A DNA stretch of 34,079 bases from JAKORR01 sp964608495 (lineage in GTDB: Bacteria; Armatimonadota; Zipacnadia; Zipacnadales; FEN-943). The stretch's first letter is position 1; each line of letters starts with the position of its first letter. Shown piece by piece: positions 23,110 through 31,690 of this stretch. The translations under genes were made by a program, and so were the position numbers. The stretch is from contig CAZSOQ010000022.1 in NCBI GenBank assembly GCA_964608495.1, forward strand, positions 1-34,079. Direction: 5' to 3'. The notes under the pieces are model-generated. The model ran no database searches and had not been told where the DNA came from. It saw only the letters and a program-made list of their open reading frames with translations.

Positions 23110-24582
23110 ATGCGCGAGTTCAGGCTGTTCATCAACGGCGAGTACTGCGACGCCGCGAGCGGCGAGACCTACGACTCGGTGAACCCCGCGACCGGCGAGG
23201 TGGTCGCGAGGATCGCCAAGGCAGGGCCCGAGGACGTTGCCCGGGCCTGCGAGGCCGCCCAGGCGGCCTTCGATGGCGAGTGGGGCGCGATGACCAGCAA
23301 GGACCGCTCCGCGATCCTGGGCCGCGCGGCGGAGATCCTCAGGAGCCGCCTCGAGGAGTTCGCGCTGCTCGAGACGCTGGACGTGGGCAAGCCGCTTACC
23401 GAGGCGCGAAACATAGACGTGCCCGTGGCCGCAACCTACCTGGAGTGGTACGCGGACGTGACCGATGCGGCCGTCGGCGAGACGATCCAGATACCGAACG
23501 CCGGGCAGGTGGACTTCTCGCTGTACCAGCCCTACGGCGTGGTGGGGGCGATCGCCCCGTGGAACTTCCCGCTATTCCTGGGGACGCTGAAGATCGGCCC
23601 GGCGCTGGCGATGGGCAACTCCGTGGTCCTCAAGCCGGCGAGCATCACGTCCATGACAACGTGCCTGGTGTGCGAGTGCTTCGCGCAGGCAGGGCTGCCG
23701 CCGGGCGCGCTCAGCGTGGTGACGGGGCCCGGCGGCGTGGTCGGCGAGGTGCTGGTCACCGACCCGCGCGTCCGGAAGGTCTTCTTCACCGGCTCGACGG
23801 AGGTCGGCCGGCGGGTGATCGAGCTGTCGGCACGGAACATAACCGTTACCTCGATGGAGCTGGGCGGCAAGTCGCCCAACATCATCTTTGCCGACGCGGA
23901 CTTCGACCAGGCGGTAGCCGGCGCCGTGTTCGGCCTCCTGCTGAACAATGGCCAGAACTGCATCGCCGGGACGCGCCTGCTGGTGGAGCGCTCCCTCTAC
24001 GAGGACCTGTGCGCGGCCGTCGCGGCGAAGCTGGCGTCACTGAAGATCGGCGACCCGCTGGACGAGGCCACGCAGCTTGGGGCCATCGTGTCGCAGGAGC
24101 AGTTCGACAAGGTCATGGGCTACATCGAGATCGGTAGGGAAGAGGGAGCCACGGTGGCCTGTGGCGGCAAGGTCCCGGAGGGTGAGGCCTTCAGCCGCGG
24201 CTGGTTCATCGAGCCGACGCTCTTCACGGACGCGACCAACGACATGCAGGTCGCCCGGGAGGAGATCTTCGGCCCGGTGCTTGTGGCCATCCCCTTCGAG
24301 GACGAGGAGGAGGCGGTGCGCCTCGCCAACGATACGCCCTACGGGCTCGGGTCCGGGGTCTTCACGACCGACGCGGACCGGGTGCAGCGGATGGTGCGGG
24401 CGCTGGACTCGGGGACGGTCTATGTGAATACCTACAACCAGGTCTACCCGCAGTCCCCCTTCCCGGGCTGGAAGCAGTCGGGCACCGGCGTGGAGCGCGG
24501 GATGCACGGCCTGCTGGAGAACGTGCGGTACAAGAACGTCATCATGGATGTCTCCGGCGAGTCAATCGGCTGGTTCGGCTAG
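23110..24582 (+). CDS. NAD(P)-dependent aldehyde dehydrogenase
   Basis: A 490-residue protein of normal family length. ATG 23110 is chosen over ATG 23101 because the GGGGGATGG purine run is correctly spaced only for the former. It has the full ALDH set: WNFPLF (oxyanion Asn), KPASIT, FTGSTEVG, MELGGKSPN with catalytic Glu250, NNGQNC with nucleophile Cys284, and EEIFGPV. The enzyme oxidises an aldehyde to the acid in the cytoplasm; betaine-, lact- and semialdehyde-type dehydrogenases look similar, so the substrate is open. Context offers a hint: a glycyl-radical dehydratase 5.4 kb away would give an aldehyde. The gene converges on a glycosidase-like gene with only 22 bp between stops. Confidence 0.95.
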   Translation: MREFRLFINGEYCDAASGETYDSVNPATGEVVARIAKAGPEDVARACEAAQAAFDGEWGAMTSKDRSAILGRAAEILRSRLEEFALLETLDVGKPLTEARNIDVPVAATYLEWYADVTDAAVGETIQIPNAGQVDFSLYQPYGVVGAIAPWNFPLFLGTLKIGPALAMGNSVVLKPASITSMTTCLVCECFAQAGLPPGALSVVTGPGGVVGEVLVTDPRVRKVFFTGSTEVGRRVIELSARNITVTSMELGGKSPNIIFADADFDQAVAGAVFGLLLNNGQNCIAGTRLLVERSLYEDLCAAVAAKLASLKIGDPLDEATQLGAIVSQEQFDKVMGYIEIGREEGATVACGGKVPEGEAFSRGWFIEPTLFTDATNDMQVAREEIFGPVLVAIPFEDEEEAVRLANDTPYGLGSGVFTTDADRVQRMVRALDSGTVYVNTYNQVYPQSPFPGWKQSGTGVERGMHGLLENVRYKNVIMDVSGESIGWFG

Positions 24583-24604
24583 GCCGCAGGGCCGGTCGAG
24601 TCGG

Positions 24605-26917
24605 TTACCCCGTGTCCGCCGCGCCCAGGCCCGTGGGCCCACGGCCCTGGGTCCCCTGCCGCTCCAGCTCGGCGAGGGCGTCGCGCAGGCGCGAGAGCTT
24701 GGCCTCGATGAGCGGGCGGTTGAACATGTACCCATAGCCTTCACCGTGGAAGCCCAGGCGGGAGTCGGCGTCCACGAGCGGCAGGGCCTCCTCGCAGTTC
24801 CGCTCCTCGTCGCGCAGGATCTCGACGAGGCGCCCGCGCAGGCTCTCCTTCGCCTCGGCGTCCTCGGCCTCATACCACTGGTCGCGCGTCAGGAGGAAGT
24901 CCACGACGTTCGCCGCCGAGCGGAACTGGCAGCCACAGACCCGGGCCGCGCCGGCCTCTCGCGCGAGGGCCTCGGCGTCGCCGCCCTGAGCCAGCGGCAG
25001 AGCGTCGAGCATGGCTCGCACGCCCTCCCGCCAGCGACCACAGAGCGAGTGGAAGCACGTCAGCACGTGCTCGGCCGTGAAGGGTGACAGCCAGTTGCTC
25101 ATGTCGTCGCCGTCCACATCGCAGTCGAGCAGCCAGGAGCGCGGGAAGGTCTGGTTGATGCGTTCGAGGACGAAGGGGAAGGCCGGGCCGCGGCTGACCG
25201 GGCCGTGGTACTGAACGGGTATGCTGCCGGGGAAGTCCTCGATGGCCTCGGACAGCAGGTTCCAGGCCTCGACCACGCGCGGCGCGGCCTCGGGGCCGAA
25301 ATGGCGGCTGGCGAGCTGGGCGAGCACCTCGTCCGGGTCCTCGGGTTGCGGGTCCCAGGCCAGGAGGCCGGCCAGCTCGGTGGCCAGGGACGGCATGTTG
25401 CCGAAGTTCCAGCAGGTCATCAGGCCCGTGACGCCCGAGGCGGTCAGGGCCTGGAACTTGCGCACGATCCGCTGGAGCACGGGCAGGTAGGGCACGGACC
25501 CGTTCTCGTGAGTCGTGCCGATCTGGATCTTGGCGTAGACGCGGCGGCCCCGGGCATGGGCAAAGTCGGCCAGGCCTCGGAACCGGTCCGAGGGCCCCAC
25601 GATCTTCAGGCTGTACTCGTCGTTCTGGTACGCGAAGCCGCACGCCTCGGTCATGATGCCCCGCTCGAAGTCGCCCATGACGATGACGTCCTCGGGCAGG
25701 CGGCGGAGGATGCCCTCCTGCGGGTCGGGCTCGTAGGCCGACCAGCTCCAGTTCCAGGCCATCACCTCGGCGGTGGGGCTCGCGCACCGGACGCCGTCGC
25801 GGATGAGTGTCACCACCTCGCCGACGATCTCCTGCGGCTCGCGCTCGGCGCAGCGGGGGCACAGGATGCCCTTCGCCACGTACTCGGACTTGGGCAGAGC
25901 GCCCGGGCGGGTCGGCACGTGGCAATAGCAGTGCGTGGGATACTCCGAGGCCGTGATGAGGATGACGCCGCCCAGCTCCGGCGCGTGCTCGAAGACGTAC
26001 CTCATGCCGTCGTGCAGGAAGTCGCGGACGCGGGGGATGGACGTGCACAGGCAGTTGCGGTCGAAGTAGCCCACATAGGACCCCCGGCACTCGGGGTAGC
26101 GCTCCCACAGGGGGCTGTCCACCGGGAACCCGAGGGGCTCGTTGAAGAACAGGTAGACCGAGATCCCGTAGCGGGCGGCCCGCTCGCACAGGCGACGCAG
26201 CCCGCCGAGGATCTCGTCAGCGCGCTCGCCGAACTCAGGGAAGGCGTCCGTGCGCGAGTAGGCGCACAGGCCGCCGCGGACCCAGACGCCGTTCATGCCG
26301 TGGTGGGCGAGGCGTGAGAGCAGGTTGTCGTGGTAGAAGGCGTCAGGTCCCGCGTCCGAGTGGGTCCAGCCCGTGTAGGTGAGCGGCTTGTCGGGCGTGC
26401 CCGCGCCGAAGGGTGGGCCGGACAGGCCGACGGTCTCCTCGGTGATGAAGGTGGAGAAGGGCGATCGGTGGATGCGTCGCTGGAAGAGCGGCGAGCGGAG
26501 GTGGATGCCCTGGGGCAGGTAGGGAGCGCGCCGGGTGCGCATCGTGTCCTCGATGAACACGAAGGCCTGGAAGAGACCGGCCGGCGTGGCCGCCGAGACG
26601 AGGACCTCGCTAGGCCCGACCATCACGCAGTGCGTCTCGGGCCCTCGTTCCCCGAGCTCCGGGTTCAGCCTGACCATGATGGCCGGGCCGCCCAGCGGAC
26701 CCGAGCCTAGCTTCACGCCCATGGCACGATCCAGGAAGTCCACAAAGTCTCGGATCGCGATTCCGGTAGTGGGATCATCGAGGGCGCAGAGGAGGTGCCA
26801 GGAGTCGGCGACGACCGTCTCGCCGGGTCGCGGCTCGACGCCCTCCAGACGAAGCTGCCGGTCGTGGACCGCCTGCGTGAGGTCCGCGTAGAAGGGAAAC
26901 TCGTCCACCAGTCGCAT
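24605..26917 (-). CDS. TIM-barrel glycosidase-like protein (GH20/GH67-like), paralog A
   Basis: A 770-residue protein with ATG 26917, 10 nt after GGAGG on the minus strand. There is no signal peptide. Residues about 35-140 form the alpha/beta domain found before GH20/GH67 barrels (ending AGLFQAFVFIED). A TIM-barrel follows (about 195-560), including ITASE with Glu325, WNWSW, GDFERG and CWNFGN. A metal-knuckle-like pattern Cys330-x2-His333...Cys353-x2-Cys356 lies inside the barrel. The C-terminal 200 residues are helical. It is a clear homolog of the divergent gene at 27107, with key residues at almost the same positions (Glu325/Glu326). The family is related to alpha-glucuronidase and hexosaminidase folds, but the substrate is unknown. 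Confidence 0.78.
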   Translation of the reverse strand: MRLVDEFPFYADLTQAVHDRQLRLEGVEPRPGETVVADSWHLLCALDDPTTGIAIRDFVDFLDRAMGVKLGSGPLGGPAIMVRLNPELGERGPETHCVMVGPSEVLVSAATPAGLFQAFVFIEDTMRTRRAPYLPQGIHLRSPLFQRRIHRSPFSTFITEETVGLSGPPFGAGTPDKPLTYTGWTHSDAGPDAFYHDNLLSRLAHHGMNGVWVRGGLCAYSRTDAFPEFGERADEILGGLRRLCERAARYGISVYLFFNEPLGFPVDSPLWERYPECRGSYVGYFDRNCLCTSIPRVRDFLHDGMRYVFEHAPELGGVILITASEYPTHCYCHVPTRPGALPKSEYVAKGILCPRCAEREPQEIVGEVVTLIRDGVRCASPTAEVMAWNWSWSAYEPDPQEGILRRLPEDVIVMGDFERGIMTEACGFAYQNDEYSLKIVGPSDRFRGLADFAHARGRRVYAKIQIGTTHENGSVPYLPVLQRIVRKFQALTASGVTGLMTCWNFGNMPSLATELAGLLAWDPQPEDPDEVLAQLASRHFGPEAAPRVVEAWNLLSEAIEDFPGSIPVQYHGPVSRGPAFPFVLERINQTFPRSWLLDCDVDGDDMSNWLSPFTAEHVLTCFHSLCGRWREGVRAMLDALPLAQGGDAEALAREAGAARVCGCQFRSAANVVDFLLTRDQWYEAEDAEAKESLRGRLVEILRDEERNCEEALPLVDADSRLGFHGEGYGYMFNRPLIEAKLSRLRDALAELERQGTQGRGPTGLGAADTG

Positions 26918-27106
26918 CGGGCGATCGCCTCCAGGCTTGGCCTAGGGCTCGCGCGGCCGCGCCGTGCTCTCCCGGGGGCCCCTTCGCCGCGACGGGTGCC
27001 TGCACCTGTCGCCGCGCCGGCGGCCGTCCGTCTGGTCCCTGCCTGGCCCGCGGCTCACCGGCCGCGCAGGCAGGTCCGAAGCCGTCCGCACCGAACTGGT
27101 CGCGCG
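26918..27106. promoter_or_regulatory. Divergent region between paralogous glycosidase-like genes
   Basis: A 189 bp GC-rich region that must serve both genes. It contains the ribosome binding site of the minus gene (26928-26932) and a long hairpin at 27038-27074. I could not place well-spaced promoter hexamers. Confidence 0.4.
27038..27074 (+). promoter_or_regulatory. Leader hairpin before glycosidase-like paralog B
   Basis: CCTGCCTG (27038-27045) pairs with CAGGCAGG (27067-27074), then after a 3-nt bulge CGCGGC (27049-27054) pairs with GCCGCG (27061-27066). The stem totals 14 bp and ends 32 nt before the proposed GTG start. It may be an RNA structure or an operator. Confidence 0.45.
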
Positions 27107-29479
27107 GTGATCCCCTTGAGTCGTATCGCGGGCGTCAGAGGCTATCCGGAGGGCTTCGCCGAGCCACGCAATGCCTACAGGGAGGAGCTGCGGTCGCCGC
27201 TGCACGGCCAGTGCGTGGTGCGCACCGATGCCCGCGCGCCCGCCGGCGCGGTGATCCTCGGGGCGGACTGGCGGCTCGTGCTGCCGGCCGAGGCCGACGA
27301 CCAGCTCCGCACGGCTGCCGCCGACTTCGCCAGGTTCATGGCAGTGGCGATGGCGTGCCCTCTGCAAGTGGCCCAGGCGGACCCGGGGTCGGCCGGCCCC
27401 GAGGACAGGGCCGTCGTGCTGGCCCTGACGCCGCATCAGCTTAGGACGCCCGAGAGCTACGTGATCCACGCCGGCCCCGAGCGCGTCCTCCTGCGCGGGG
27501 CCGATGCCACGGGCCTGCAGTACGCCCTCTACGACCTCGAGGAGCGGATGGCGAGCGCGGGCGGGCCCTTCCTCGAACCCTGTCGTCTTCTGCGCCACCC
27601 CTGGCTCGAGAACCGCCTGCTGCGGTCCTTCTTCTCGCCCTACTACAGGAACGAGCTGCTGAGCAACGAGGACTACTACCCCGAGGAGTACCTGAATCGC
27701 CTCGCCCACCACCGAATCAACGGCGTCTGGCTGCACGTGAAGCTGCGCGACATCGTCCCCTCGGCCGTCTTCCCGGAGTTCGGGCAGGACGCGGAGGCGG
27801 CGCTGCCCAGGCTAAGGGCGCTCGTCGAGCGGGCCGCCCGGTACGGCATCCGGGTGTTCCTTTACCTGAACGAGCCTCGCAATCTGCCGGAGGCGTCTCC
27901 CTTCTGGCGGGCGCACCCGCACCTGCGGGGCGCGCCGTCGGCCTCCGTCATGGACGACGAGCCCTCGACCTTCGCACTGTGCACCAGCCGGCCCGAGACG
28001 CTGGCGTTCCTGCGCGATAGCTCACGACGGCTGTTCACCGACGTGCCCGGCCTCGGCGGCGTGTTCCTCATCACGGCCTCCGAGCACCACACCCATTGCT
28101 TCTCGCACACGCGGGCCCAGGGCGACCCGCCCTACGAGCAACTGGCCTGCCCCCGCTGCCGCGAGCGACGCCCTGTCGAGGTCGTGGTGGAGACGGTACG
28201 GGCGATAGCGGAGGGGGTCCACGAGGCCGCGCCCGGTGCCACGGTGATCGCCTGGAACTGGTCCTGGGAGGGCCTTTACGGGCGCGAGGCGGAGCACGAG
28301 ATCATCCGGTCGCTGCCGCCCGACGTGGTCTACATGGCGGACTTCGAGCGCGGCGACGTGAAGACCATCCTCGGGCGGCGCGTGCCCATAGACGAGTATG
28401 CGCTGAGCCTCGTCGGGCCGTCGGAGCGCTTCCGGGCGGCGAACGCCGTGGCGCGCGAGGGCGGCCGTCCGGTGTACGCCAAGCTGCAGTTTGTCAACAC
28501 CCACGAGCTGGCCAACATCCCGTACCTGCCGCTGCCCGGCGTGGTGTATGAGAAGTTCGCGGGCCTGCGGGAGGCCGGCGCCGCCGGGATCCTCGGCTGC
28601 TGGATCTTCGGCAACTACCCGGGCCTGATCACTGACCTTGCCGGGCGGCTGTATCTGGAGCCCTTCGACGGCGACCGCGCCGGCGCGCTGGCCGAGCTGG
28701 CGCGGCTGTACTTCGGCCCGGAGGCCGTCCCCGACGTGCTGGTGGCCTGGGAGTGCTTCGCCGAGGCGTGGGACTACTATCCCTTCCACATCCCGATTCT
28801 CTACAGCGGGCCACAGGTGAAGGGCCCGGCCTTCCCCTGGTTCCTCGAGCCGATCCACGAGCCGGTCCCGCCGAATTGGCGCGACAACCAGCCGCCCGGT
28901 GACAACCTGGTGCAGCTTATCCCGGACCACGACGCGCTGTGGTTCGACCGCGCGCTGGGCGAGCTCCTCGCGGCGTGGGAGCGCGGGCTGCTGGCCCTGG
29001 AGAGCGCCTTCGACAGAATCGCCGAGCCCACGCGGCGGCAGTACCTGGAGTACGGCGTCGCCCGCTGTGCGTACCACCAGATCGTCAGCCTGCGCAACAC
29101 GGTGCGGTTCTACGTCGAGCGCGAGTTCCTGCTGCGCTCGCCCAGCGAGGAAGAGAGGCGGGCGATCCTGGCGCGCCTGCGGGGGCATATCGAGGCGGAG
29201 ATCGAGAACGCCGAGGCCTGCCTGCCCTACGTCGAGGCCGACTCCCGCCTGGGCTGGCATTCGGAGTGCTTCATGTACCAGTTCACGCCCGAGGAGATAC
29301 GGGAGCGCGTGGCTGCGCTGCGCGAGATGGCTGAGGTGACCATCCCGGGCTGGCTGGAGGCGGGCACGGGGCTTGTGGCCGTGCAGGAATACTCCGAGCC
29401 GCTCACGGACGCGGCCTACGAGCGCCTGCGAGAGCACCTGCACGGGGTGGACCTGAGGAAGGGTATCTACCCCCGTTGA
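27107..29479 (+). CDS. TIM-barrel glycosidase-like protein (GH20/GH67-like), paralog B
   Basis: A 790-residue protein. No start has a strong ribosome binding site. GTG 27107 is chosen because it puts homologous residues at the same distance from the N-terminus as in paralog A (Glu326 versus Glu325); TTG 27116 is possible. The frame is open upstream to 26795, but that stretch overlaps paralog A on the other strand. Residues about 45-150 form the alpha/beta domain (LGADWRLVLP, GLQYALYDLEE). A TIM-barrel follows with ITASE (Glu326), WNWSW, ADFERG, NTHE and CWIFGNYPG. Cys331-x2-His334-x13-Cys348-x2-Cys351 repeats the metal-knuckle-like pattern of its paralog. There is no signal peptide. Function is probably removal of an amino sugar or uronic acid residue, but this is inferred from fold only. 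Confidence 0.78.
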   Translation: MIPLSRIAGVRGYPEGFAEPRNAYREELRSPLHGQCVVRTDARAPAGAVILGADWRLVLPAEADDQLRTAAADFARFMAVAMACPLQVAQADPGSAGPEDRAVVLALTPHQLRTPESYVIHAGPERVLLRGADATGLQYALYDLEERMASAGGPFLEPCRLLRHPWLENRLLRSFFSPYYRNELLSNEDYYPEEYLNRLAHHRINGVWLHVKLRDIVPSAVFPEFGQDAEAALPRLRALVERAARYGIRVFLYLNEPRNLPEASPFWRAHPHLRGAPSASVMDDEPSTFALCTSRPETLAFLRDSSRRLFTDVPGLGGVFLITASEHHTHCFSHTRAQGDPPYEQLACPRCRERRPVEVVVETVRAIAEGVHEAAPGATVIAWNWSWEGLYGREAEHEIIRSLPPDVVYMADFERGDVKTILGRRVPIDEYALSLVGPSERFRAANAVAREGGRPVYAKLQFVNTHELANIPYLPLPGVVYEKFAGLREAGAAGILGCWIFGNYPGLITDLAGRLYLEPFDGDRAGALAELARLYFGPEAVPDVLVAWECFAEAWDYYPFHIPILYSGPQVKGPAFPWFLEPIHEPVPPNWRDNQPPGDNLVQLIPDHDALWFDRALGELLAAWERGLLALESAFDRIAEPTRRQYLEYGVARCAYHQIVSLRNTVRFYVEREFLLRSPSEEERRAILARLRGHIEAEIENAEACLPYVEADSRLGWHSECFMYQFTPEEIRERVAALREMAEVTIPGWLEAGTGLVAVQEYSEPLTDAAYERLREHLHGVDLRKGIYPR

Positions 29480-29518
29480 TGAAGGGATGACAACGACCTA
29501 CCCAGGGAGGCGAAGACA

Positions 29519-30682
29519 ATGTCCGGCGTTGCGATACCCACCAGCGAGTTCGCGGAGCGCATCGGCAAGGTGCAGGAGGCCCTGAAGGAGCAGGGGCTGG
29601 ATGCGCTGCTGGTGCACTCTAACGAGGCGGACCTGGCCAACGTTCGCTATCTGTCCAACTACTGGCCGATCTTCGAGACGGCCGGGATCCTGGTCCCGCC
29701 CGAGGGCGAGGCCATCCAGATCATCGGCCCCGAGAGCGAGACCTTCGCCCGCGACCGCAGCAACCTGAGCAAGGTGTGCAAGATCCTCGAGTACCGCGAG
29801 TCGGCCGAGCCGGGCTATCCGGAGCTGGAGCTGGACACCTTCGGCTCGATCTTCGCCGAGCTGGGGATCACGCCCAGGCGAATCGGGATCGCGGGCATGT
29901 CCATCCTGCCCGTGACGATCTACCAGGCGCTGAGGGCGAGCGCACCGGACGCCGAGATCGTCAAGGCCGACGATGTCGTCGTGAACCTGCGCGTGCGCAA
30001 GAGCCCGGCCGAGCTGGCCTGCATGCGCGAGGCCTTCCGCATCTCGGAGGTGGCGCTGGAGGTCGTGCTCGCGGAGATCAGGCCCGGGATGACGGAGCTG
30101 CAGGCCGTGGGCATCGCGCAGCGGGCCATGTACGAGAACGGCGCCGAGTACGAGGGGCACCCGACCTACGTCCTCTCCGGCGTGAACAGCACTCACGCCA
30201 TCGGCCGCCCGGCCCATCGCGTGCTCCAGAGGGGCGACTACGTGCAGCTCAACATCGGGGCGCGCGTGGCGGGCTACTCGTCCAGCGTGGGGCGCCCCCT
30301 GTGCCTGGGCAAGATGACGGCCGAGATGCGGCGGCTCACGGAAGTCGGGCTGGACGCGCACTACAAGACGCAGGAGTGGATGCAGGTCGGCCTCCCGGCG
30401 AAGGAGGTCGTGGCGCGCTTTTACGACTTCGTGCGCGAGGCCGGCTGCGGCGAGAACCTGCTCTACGGCCCGTGCCACGGGATCGGGCTCATGGAGGTCG
30501 AGCGGCCCTGGATGGAGAGCGATTCCGAGTACCCGCTGCAGGAGAACATGACCTTCCAGGTGGACACTTTCCTCTACGCGCAGGACTTCGGGCTGCGCTG
30601 GGAGAACGGTGTGCGCGTGGCCGAGGGCGGCGTCGAGCGCCTCTCGGACGCGCGGATGGAAGTCATCGAGCTTGACGTCTAG
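29519..30682 (+). CDS. M24-family (creatinase/Xaa-Pro peptidase-like) protein with altered metal ligands
   Basis: A 387-residue protein with ATG 29519, 8 nt after GGAGG at 29506. Residues about 10-140 are a creatinase N-terminal domain and 150-380 the pita-bread catalytic fold. In metallopeptidases of this family five ligands (Asp, Asp, His, Glu, Glu) bind two metal ions. Here the first Asp is Asn245 (LNIG), the second is Ser256 (YSSSVG), His320 is kept (GPCHGIG), the first Glu is Asp349 (QVDTF) and the last is Glu362 (WENG). This points to a metal-free member such as creatinase or a related amidino/amide hydrolase rather than an aminopeptidase. The deacetylase gene begins about 15 nt after the stop, so the two are likely co-transcribed. 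Confidence 0.9.
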   Translation: MSGVAIPTSEFAERIGKVQEALKEQGLDALLVHSNEADLANVRYLSNYWPIFETAGILVPPEGEAIQIIGPESETFARDRSNLSKVCKILEYRESAEPGYPELELDTFGSIFAELGITPRRIGIAGMSILPVTIYQALRASAPDAEIVKADDVVVNLRVRKSPAELACMREAFRISEVALEVVLAEIRPGMTELQAVGIAQRAMYENGAEYEGHPTYVLSGVNSTHAIGRPAHRVLQRGDYVQLNIGARVAGYSSSVGRPLCLGKMTAEMRRLTEVGLDAHYKTQEWMQVGLPAKEVVARFYDFVREAGCGENLLYGPCHGIGLMEVERPWMESDSEYPLQENMTFQVDTFLYAQDFGLRWENGVRVAEGGVERLSDARMEVIELDV

Positions 30683-30685
30683 GAG
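30681..30685 (+). promoter_or_regulatory. Ribosome binding site overlapping the M24 stop codon
   Basis: AGGAG overlaps the TAG of the M24 gene and touches ATG 30686, too close to use it. It is 12 nt before GTG 30698, which is the better start. The overlap suggests translational coupling. Confidence 0.5.
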
Positions 30686-30697
30686 ATGGGATCAGCC

Positions 30698-31585
30698 GTG
30701 GCCAGCCAGCCAACGGTCGTGTTCGGCTTCGACTGCGAGACCGACGTCGGCAGCTTCTACCACACTTACCGCGGGGTGCGGGAGGGGACGCCCCTGCTGC
30801 TCGACCTGCTGGCGAGCAAGGGTGTGGACGCGACCTTCTTCTTCACCGGCGCGGCGGCGCGCGAGGACCCCGAGGCCGTGGCGGCTGCCAGGGACGCGGG
30901 GTTCGAGATCGGCTGCCACTCCCTGTACCACGAGACGGTGGGCGACCCGCTCTTCCCGGTGCCCGGCGTCACGCCCCTGCTGCCCGAGGAGGTCCCGCAC
31001 CGGCTCCGCGTGGCGCACGAGTGGGTCGCGGAGGTGGCGGGGGTCGAGCCCGTGTCCTTCCGCTGCCCGCGGCTGTTCGGCGGCACGGGGGTGATGAACG
31101 CGCTCGAGGAGATGGGGTACCTCGCGGACGCCAGCTACCCGATGTACTTCTACCGGGAGAGGCTGGTGCCCTACCATCCCAGCGCCGAGGACTGGACGCA
31201 GGAGGGTGACCTGCGGATCGTCGAGATCCCGAACTTTGCCGACATGGCCATGGAGAGCCACGACGAGTACGGGCGCGACAGGGACCAGTGGCCGCTGTTC
31301 AGGACCGAGGGCGCGGACGCGCTGCTGGCGCATATTGACAGCTTCGTGGGCTTCGTCGCGGCCCGAGGACTTCCCGCGGTGCTGTGCTTCTACTTCCATC
31401 CCTGGGAGTTCGTGACCCAGCCCGACAGGATGCACATCAGCGAGGGCTTCGCGGTGCCCGACCCCTTCATCGTGCAGAATTGCGGGCCGCACGCGCTCGA
31501 GCAATTCGGCCTGCTGGTCGAGGGCCTGCAGGCCAGGGGGGCCCGCTTTCTCACTTGCGCGGAGGTGGCTGCCGAGACGCCGTGA
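30698..31585 (+). CDS. NodB-type polysaccharide deacetylase (CE4-like)
   Basis: A 295-residue protein from GTG 30698; ATG 30686 would add four residues but abuts the ribosome binding site. NodB motifs are clear: FDCETD (motif 1, Asp12/Asp16), GCHSLYHE (motif 2, His74 and His78 as metal ligands), RCPRLFGG (motif 3) and FYFHPWEF (motif 5). CE4 enzymes remove N- or O-acetyl groups from glycans with a divalent metal. The FDCETD form resembles the PuuE/allantoinase-like branch, so amide hydrolysis of a small molecule is an alternative. No signal peptide is visible, which favours a cytoplasmic substrate such as an imported acetylated sugar. It is coupled to the M24 gene and ends before a perfect terminator-like hairpin. 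Confidence 0.88.
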   Translation: MASQPTVVFGFDCETDVGSFYHTYRGVREGTPLLLDLLASKGVDATFFFTGAAAREDPEAVAAARDAGFEIGCHSLYHETVGDPLFPVPGVTPLLPEEVPHRLRVAHEWVAEVAGVEPVSFRCPRLFGGTGVMNALEEMGYLADASYPMYFYRERLVPYHPSAEDWTQEGDLRIVEIPNFADMAMESHDEYGRDRDQWPLFRTEGADALLAHIDSFVGFVAARGLPAVLCFYFHPWEFVTQPDRMHISEGFAVPDPFIVQNCGPHALEQFGLLVEGLQARGARFLTCAEVAAETP

Positions 31586-31608
31586 GGGAGCCCCGCGCCG
31601 GGAAACAC

Positions 31609-31638
31609 GACGGCCTGGCCTCGCAAGGCCAGGCCGTC
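31609..31638. terminator. Bidirectional terminator-like hairpin
   Basis: GACGGCCTGGCC (31609-31620), loop TCGCAA, GGCCAGGCCGTC (31627-31638): a perfect 12-bp stem. It lies between the convergent deacetylase and aldo/keto reductase genes. It is followed by CGCTTTGG on the plus strand and GTGTTT on the minus strand, short T-tracts on both sides. Confidence 0.8.
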
Positions 31639-31690
31639 CGCTTTGGTCTGAGGTGGTGGTGCCGCAGGGCGCCAGCCTGAGGCACGACCG

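Noticed and set aside
15478..24582. A glycyl-radical microcompartment
   Set aside because: No shell-protein genes, no activase and no encapsulation-peptide-like extension on the aldehyde dehydrogenase are visible.
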